Source: Halorubrum depositum (GTDB lineage Archaea; Halobacteriota; Halobacteria; Halobacteriales; Haloferacaceae). Taken from it: a stretch of 64,000 bases of DNA. The position numbers were made by a program, and so were the translations under genes. This document shows, piece by piece, positions 60,784-64,000 of this stretch. The notes under the pieces are model-generated. The model saw only the letters and a program-made list of their open reading frames with translations. It searched no databases and had not been told where the DNA came from. The DNA lies in the NCBI RefSeq assembly GCF_007671725.1, contig NZ_VCNM01000002.1:744001-808000 (forward strand), given 5' to 3'. Every line of letters starts with the position of its first letter. Position 1 is the stretch's first letter.

Positions 60784-62010
60784 ATGGAGTCGACGGAGAC
60801 GACGACGGCGTTCCGCGGGCTGGAGAGTCGCGCGTCGGGTCGCGTCCACGAGACGGCCGACCCGACGACGGTGTCGGCCGAGGAACAGGCGCGGGGGCTC
60901 GACCCCGCCTACGACTACGACGCGGTCGACCCGGAGGCCCTCCTCGGGGCTCCGCGGGACGGCCCCGCCGGAACGGGACGCGGCCACTGGCGCTTCGACG
61001 CGCTGCTCCCGTTCCCGGCGGACGCGGCGCTCTCGGCCGGCGAGGGCGCCACGCCGCTCGTCCCGACGGAGCGGCTCGCCGACGAGCTCGACGTCGACGC
61101 GGTGTATGTCAAGGATGAGGGCCGGAACCCCACCGGGACGGTGCTCGACCGCGGGCTCTCGGTGGCGCTCACCGCGGTCGCGGCGCGGGCGGCCGACGGG
61201 GCCGATGTCGAGCCGCTCGCGTGCGCGAGCCCGGGCAACGCCGGGCAGTCGATGGCGGCGTACGCGGGCCGGGCCGACCTGCGCTCGTACGCGTTCGTCC
61301 CCTCCCGGTGCGCGTTCTCGAACAAGGCGATGACGAACGTCCACGGCGGCGACATGCGCGTGGTCGGCGGGCGCTTCCCGGACGCGGCCGCGGCGGTGGA
61401 CGAGCAGTTGGAGACGGAGTACACCGACCTCGGCGAGTTCGCGACGCCGTACCGCCACGACGGCGTGAAGACGCTCGCGTTCGAGCTGGTCGCCGACCTC
61501 GGCGAAGCGCCCGACGTCGTCGTCGTCCCGACCGGGTCCGGCGAGGTCGTCGCGGGCGTTTATAAGGGATTTACGGAGCTGGAGCGGGTCGGAGCGATCG
61601 ACGCGGTCCCGAAGATTGTCGCTGCGCAGGCGGCGGGCTGCGCGCCGATCGCGGCGGCGGTCGAGCGCGGGCTCGACGAGCCGGAGCCGTGGTCGACGCC
61701 GGACACGATCTGCGGCGAGCTGGAGATCGCCGACCCCGCGGGCGGCGCGGCCGCGGTCGAGGCGGTCGCGGAGAGCGGCGGGACGGCGGTCGGCGTCGAG
61801 GACGAGGACGTGCTCGCGAGCGCGGTCGCCGTCGCGCAGAACGAGGTGATGGAGATGGGCGCCACCGGCGGCGCCGCGCCGGCCGGCGCGTGGGCGCTCA
61901 AAGAGGAGGGGTTCTTCGACGGGACGGAGACGGTCGTCCTGATCAACAGCGACGCCGGCCTCAAGACGCCCGACGTGCTGCGCAGCCACCTGATGGGTCA
62001 GGGGATCTGA
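60784..62010 (+). CDS. Threonine-synthase-like protein lacking the PLP lysine
   Basis: 408 aa fold-type II PLP enzyme relative. Typical features remain: EGATPLVPTERL (87-98), VKDEGRNPTGT (109-119), ASPGNAGQSMAAYAGRADL, and the phosphate-binding PTGSGEVVAGVYKGF. In threonine synthases the segment is NPTGSFKDRG and that Lys forms the Schiff base; here it is NPTGTVLDRG, with Leu121 (codon CTC). The N-terminal zinc knuckle of some archaeal ThrC is absent. So the fold is clear, but threonine synthesis is doubtful. Start at ATG 60784. Confidence 0.85.
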   Translation: MESTETTTAFRGLESRASGRVHETADPTTVSAEEQARGLDPAYDYDAVDPEALLGAPRDGPAGTGRGHWRFDALLPFPADAALSAGEGATPLVPTERLADELDVDAVYVKDEGRNPTGTVLDRGLSVALTAVAARAADGADVEPLACASPGNAGQSMAAYAGRADLRSYAFVPSRCAFSNKAMTNVHGGDMRVVGGRFPDAAAAVDEQLETEYTDLGEFATPYRHDGVKTLAFELVADLGEAPDVVVVPTGSGEVVAGVYKGFTELERVGAIDAVPKIVAAQAAGCAPIAAAVERGLDEPEPWSTPDTICGELEIADPAGGAAAVEAVAESGGTAVGVEDEDVLASAVAVAQNEVMEMGATGGAAPAGAWALKEEGFFDGTETVVLINSDAGLKTPDVLRSHLMGQGI

Positions 62011-62110
62011 GCGCGGGCGCTGCGAGCGCGGCCGGCGCGCCGCCGCGCTCCGCCGCGGTCGCCTCGGCGCCCGGGGAACGGTTTTTACGTCGGCCCGCGT
62101 ACGTGAGCGT

Positions 62111-62701
62111 ATGTACGTCCGCGACGCCAAGAACCGTGACGAGGCGTGGTTGCTGGACGCGATCGAGCGGCTCGGGCTCGACGACGTCGCGTTCCGGTCG
62201 CGGGACTACGTGATCGCGGTCGACCAGGAGTCGGGCGACCGGGCCGGGTTCGGCCGGCTGCGCCTGCACCGCGGCGACGAGGACGAGGAGAACCGCATCG
62301 AGCTCACCGGGATCGGCGTGCTCCCCGAGTGGCGCGGCCGCGGCGTCGGCGCGCACGTGGTCGAGCGCCTCGTCGACACCGCGGCCGCGGACGGGTTCGA
62401 GACGGTGTACGTGCTCACCGACCAGCCCGACTACCTGACCCAGTTCGGCTTCGAGGCGGTCGACACCGACGACCTCCCGGCGGCGCTCTCCGACCGGCTC
62501 GGCGAGAAGCGCGAGTTCCTCGGCGGCGGCGTCGTCGGCCTGCGGCTCCCGGTCGACGCCTTCGAGATGCCGGACCGGTTCCGCGAGGCGTTCAAGGAGG
62601 CCGAGCCGGCGGACGCGGCCGAGGAGGACACCGCGGAGTCGCCGGAGGACTTCGGGATCGACCCCGAGTCGGCGACGTACAAGTACGACACCGGGCGGTG
62701 A
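62111..62701 (+). CDS. GNAT family N-acetyltransferase with acidic tail
   Basis: 196 aa. MYVRDAKNRDEAWLLDAIER start; acetyl-CoA loop GIGVLPEWRGRGVGAHVVERL (R-G-x-G-x-G intact, about 68-88); then TVYVLTDQPDYLTQFGFEAV, the beta5/alpha4 signature. A roughly 60-residue acidic extension (EAFKEAEPADAAEEDTAE) follows, ending SATYKYDTGR. TATA-like GGTTTTTACG about 25-30 nt upstream (62081-62090). Substrate unknown. Confidence 0.9.
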   Translation: MYVRDAKNRDEAWLLDAIERLGLDDVAFRSRDYVIAVDQESGDRAGFGRLRLHRGDEDEENRIELTGIGVLPEWRGRGVGAHVVERLVDTAAADGFETVYVLTDQPDYLTQFGFEAVDTDDLPAALSDRLGEKREFLGGGVVGLRLPVDAFEMPDRFREAFKEAEPADAAEEDTAESPEDFGIDPESATYKYDTGR

Positions 62702-62792
62702 CTCCCGTCCGGACGGCCTCGCCCCGCCGACCGCGTGTCACCTCCCCGACCGCGACCCGGCCGCTTATCGCCCCGCCGGCCGACGACCGGGT

Positions 62793-63194
62793 ATGGACCT
62801 GATCGAGGCCGCGCGCGACGCGCTCGACGACGCGCACGTCCCGTACTCCGAGTACCGCGTCGGCGCCGCGCTCCGGACCGCCGACGGCACGGTGTACACC
62901 GGCTGTAACATCGAGAACGCGAACTACTCCAATAGCCTCCACGCCGAGGAGGTCGCGCTCGCGGAGGCGGTGAAGAACGGCCACCGCGAGTTCGACCGGA
63001 TCGCGGTCACCTCGGGCGTCCGCGACGGCGTCACCCCCTGCGGGATGTGCCGGCAGACGCTGGCGGAGTTCGCGGCCGACGACCTCGTCGTCGTCTGCGA
63101 CGAGGGCGACGGCGAGACGAGCGCGTACACGCTCGGCGATCTCCTGCCGAACACCATCTCCGAGGGGACGCTCGACGACGCGAAGGAAGTCTGA
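62793..63194 (+). CDS. cdd: Cytidine deaminase
   Basis: 133 aa zinc enzyme turning cytidine/deoxycytidine into uridine/deoxyuridine. Zinc motifs: HAEE with His50 and catalytic Glu52, and PCGMCRQ (C83, C86). The substrate loop GCNIENANYSNSLHAEE is clear. Small (tetramer-size) cytidine deaminases normally use Cys in CAER; here the first ligand is His and the following Arg is Glu, as in the larger dimeric class. Next to the uridine phosphorylase gene, forming a pyrimidine salvage pair. Confidence 0.95.
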   Translation: MDLIEAARDALDDAHVPYSEYRVGAALRTADGTVYTGCNIENANYSNSLHAEEVALAEAVKNGHREFDRIAVTSGVRDGVTPCGMCRQTLAEFAADDLVVVCDEGDGETSAYTLGDLLPNTISEGTLDDAKEV

Positions 63195-63274
63195 GGGCGG
63201 AGGGGAGGCCGAATCGCCGGACGACGGACCGCGAGACGGAACTACTTTTGTACGGCTCGCCGAAGGTCGGGGAT

Positions 63275-64000
63275 ATGACCGACGAGAGCGAGACCCCCGC
63301 CGACGAGGCCGGCGCGAGCGACAGCGAGGACCCCAACGACGAGATCGGCTACCACGTCGAGGTGGGTTCCGACGACGTCGCCGACGCCGTGCTCCTCCCC
63401 GGGAACCCCGAGCGCGTCGACAAGATCACGGCGCTGTGGGACGACCACGAAGAGGTCGCCCACCACCGCGAGTACCGCACCGCGACCGGCAGCTACGACG
63501 GCGCGCCGATCTCGGTGACGTCGACGGGGATCGGCTCCCCGTCGGCCGCCATCGCCGTCGAGGAGCTCGCGCGGGTGGGCGTGGACACGTTCGTCCGGGT
63601 CGGCTCCTGCGGCGCGATCCAGCCCGGAATGGACGTCGGCGACCTGGTGATCACGACCGGCGCGGTCCGGCAGGAGGGGACGAGCGACGAGTACGTCCGC
63701 GAGGACTACCCGGCCGCCGCCGACGGCGAGGTCGTCTCGGCGCTCGTCGCCGCGGCGGAGCGGTTGGGGTACGAGTACCACACTGGGGTGACGATGAGCG
63801 CCGACTCCTTCTACGCCGGGCAGGGCCGCCCCGGTTTCGAGGGGTTCGAGGCCGCCGGCTCCGACGAGCTGGTCGCGGAGCTGCGGGACGCGAACGTGAA
63901 GAACATCGAGATGGAGGCGTCGGCGATCCTCACGATCGCGAACGTGTACGGGCTCCGGGCCGGGGCGGTCTGCTCGGTGTACGCGAACCGAGTGACCGGC
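63275..64000 (+). CDS. udp: Nucleoside phosphorylase, uridine phosphorylase type (cut by window end)
   Basis: 242 residues visible. Phosphate-binding LLPGNPERVDKI (about 41-52) and RVGSCGAIQPG (108-118); TGIGSPSAAIAVEEL; and the ribose/base motif NIEMEASAIL near 211-220. It splits uridine (perhaps also purine nucleosides) into base and ribose-1-phosphate, directly using the product of cdd upstream. Acidic N-terminal tail of about 25 residues. TATA-like CTACTTTTGTACGG at about 63241. The last about 20-30 residues should lie beyond 64000. Confidence 0.92.
   Translation, partial: MTDESETPADEAGASDSEDPNDEIGYHVEVGSDDVADAVLLPGNPERVDKITALWDDHEEVAHHREYRTATGSYDGAPISVTSTGIGSPSAAIAVEELARVGVDTFVRVGSCGAIQPGMDVGDLVITTGAVRQEGTSDEYVREDYPAAADGEVVSALVAAAERLGYEYHTGVTMSADSFYAGQGRPGFEGFEAAGSDELVAELRDANVKNIEMEASAILTIANVYGLRAGAVCSVYANRVTG

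Overview
The window comes from a haloarchaeon, most probably Halorubrum or a close relative. Its DNA is very GC-rich, its proteins are strongly acidic (Asp/Glu-rich, Lys-poor), its promoters are archaeal TATA/BRE boxes about 26-30 nt before start codons with little leader, and it carries haloarchaeal markers: bacterial-type gyrase, FtsZ1 beside secE-spt5, PorAB, archaeosortase A, PGF-CTERM surface proteins, HEWD and MTH865 small proteins, and a PurN-AICAR transformylase fusion. It looks like main-chromosome sequence. I see no transposase, integrase, CRISPR array or rRNA. There is one tRNA, Ala(GGC).

Layout. 1-8 kb: 5' part of gyrB, an RNA-ligase-fold protein, an iron-ADH-like protein, a PGF-CTERM surface protein, ileS and a GNAT. 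8-12 kb: an Lrp regulator and porAB (pyruvate to acetyl-CoA), then dphB. 12-21 kb: two CBS proteins, an MgtC/DUF4010 membrane protein, archaeosortase artA, the secE-spt5 pair, ftsZ1, dtdA and a Ca/Na exchanger. 21-29 kb: PhzF, an alkaline-phosphatase-superfamily protein coupled to an HNH-like protein, lipoprotein and membrane genes, and a mosaic PGF-CTERM surface protein whose front half is AT-rich. 29-41 kb: gltB, an ABC exporter, an orphan histidine kinase, and divergent purN/H and purB. 41-49 kb: membrane and zinc-ribbon proteins, a carotenoid-type desaturase, a VOC protein, a hydrolase, a universal stress protein and tRNA-Ala. 49-64 kb: an M42 peptidase, small proteins, a MIP18-like/amidohydrolase/alcohol dehydrogenase trio, an orphan PDH E1 alpha, an FAD oxidoreductase, a threonine-synthase-like protein, cytidine deaminase and a nucleoside phosphorylase cut by the window end.

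How it fits together. PorAB and PdhA both act at pyruvate; gltB feeds nitrogen; purN/H and purB make purines while cdd and the phosphorylase salvage nucleosides. artA in this window can process the two PGF-CTERM proteins also encoded here.

Most notable. (1) Two copies of a modular non-coding element (48903-49182, 60451-60702) with conserved blocks separated by different but near-perfect tight hairpins. (2) Several enzyme-fold proteins lack the residue that defines their chemistry: the RNA-ligase-like protein (nucleotidyl Lys to Leu), the threonine-synthase-like protein (PLP Lys to Leu), the Fe-ADH-like protein (three of four metal ligands) and the phosphatase-superfamily protein (SDHG to STHG). 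(3) The compositional mosaic in the 934-aa surface protein. (4) A nested 23/46-nt repeat directly before the ileS promoter. (5) Propane-monooxygenase-type accessory genes with no monooxygenase in the window.
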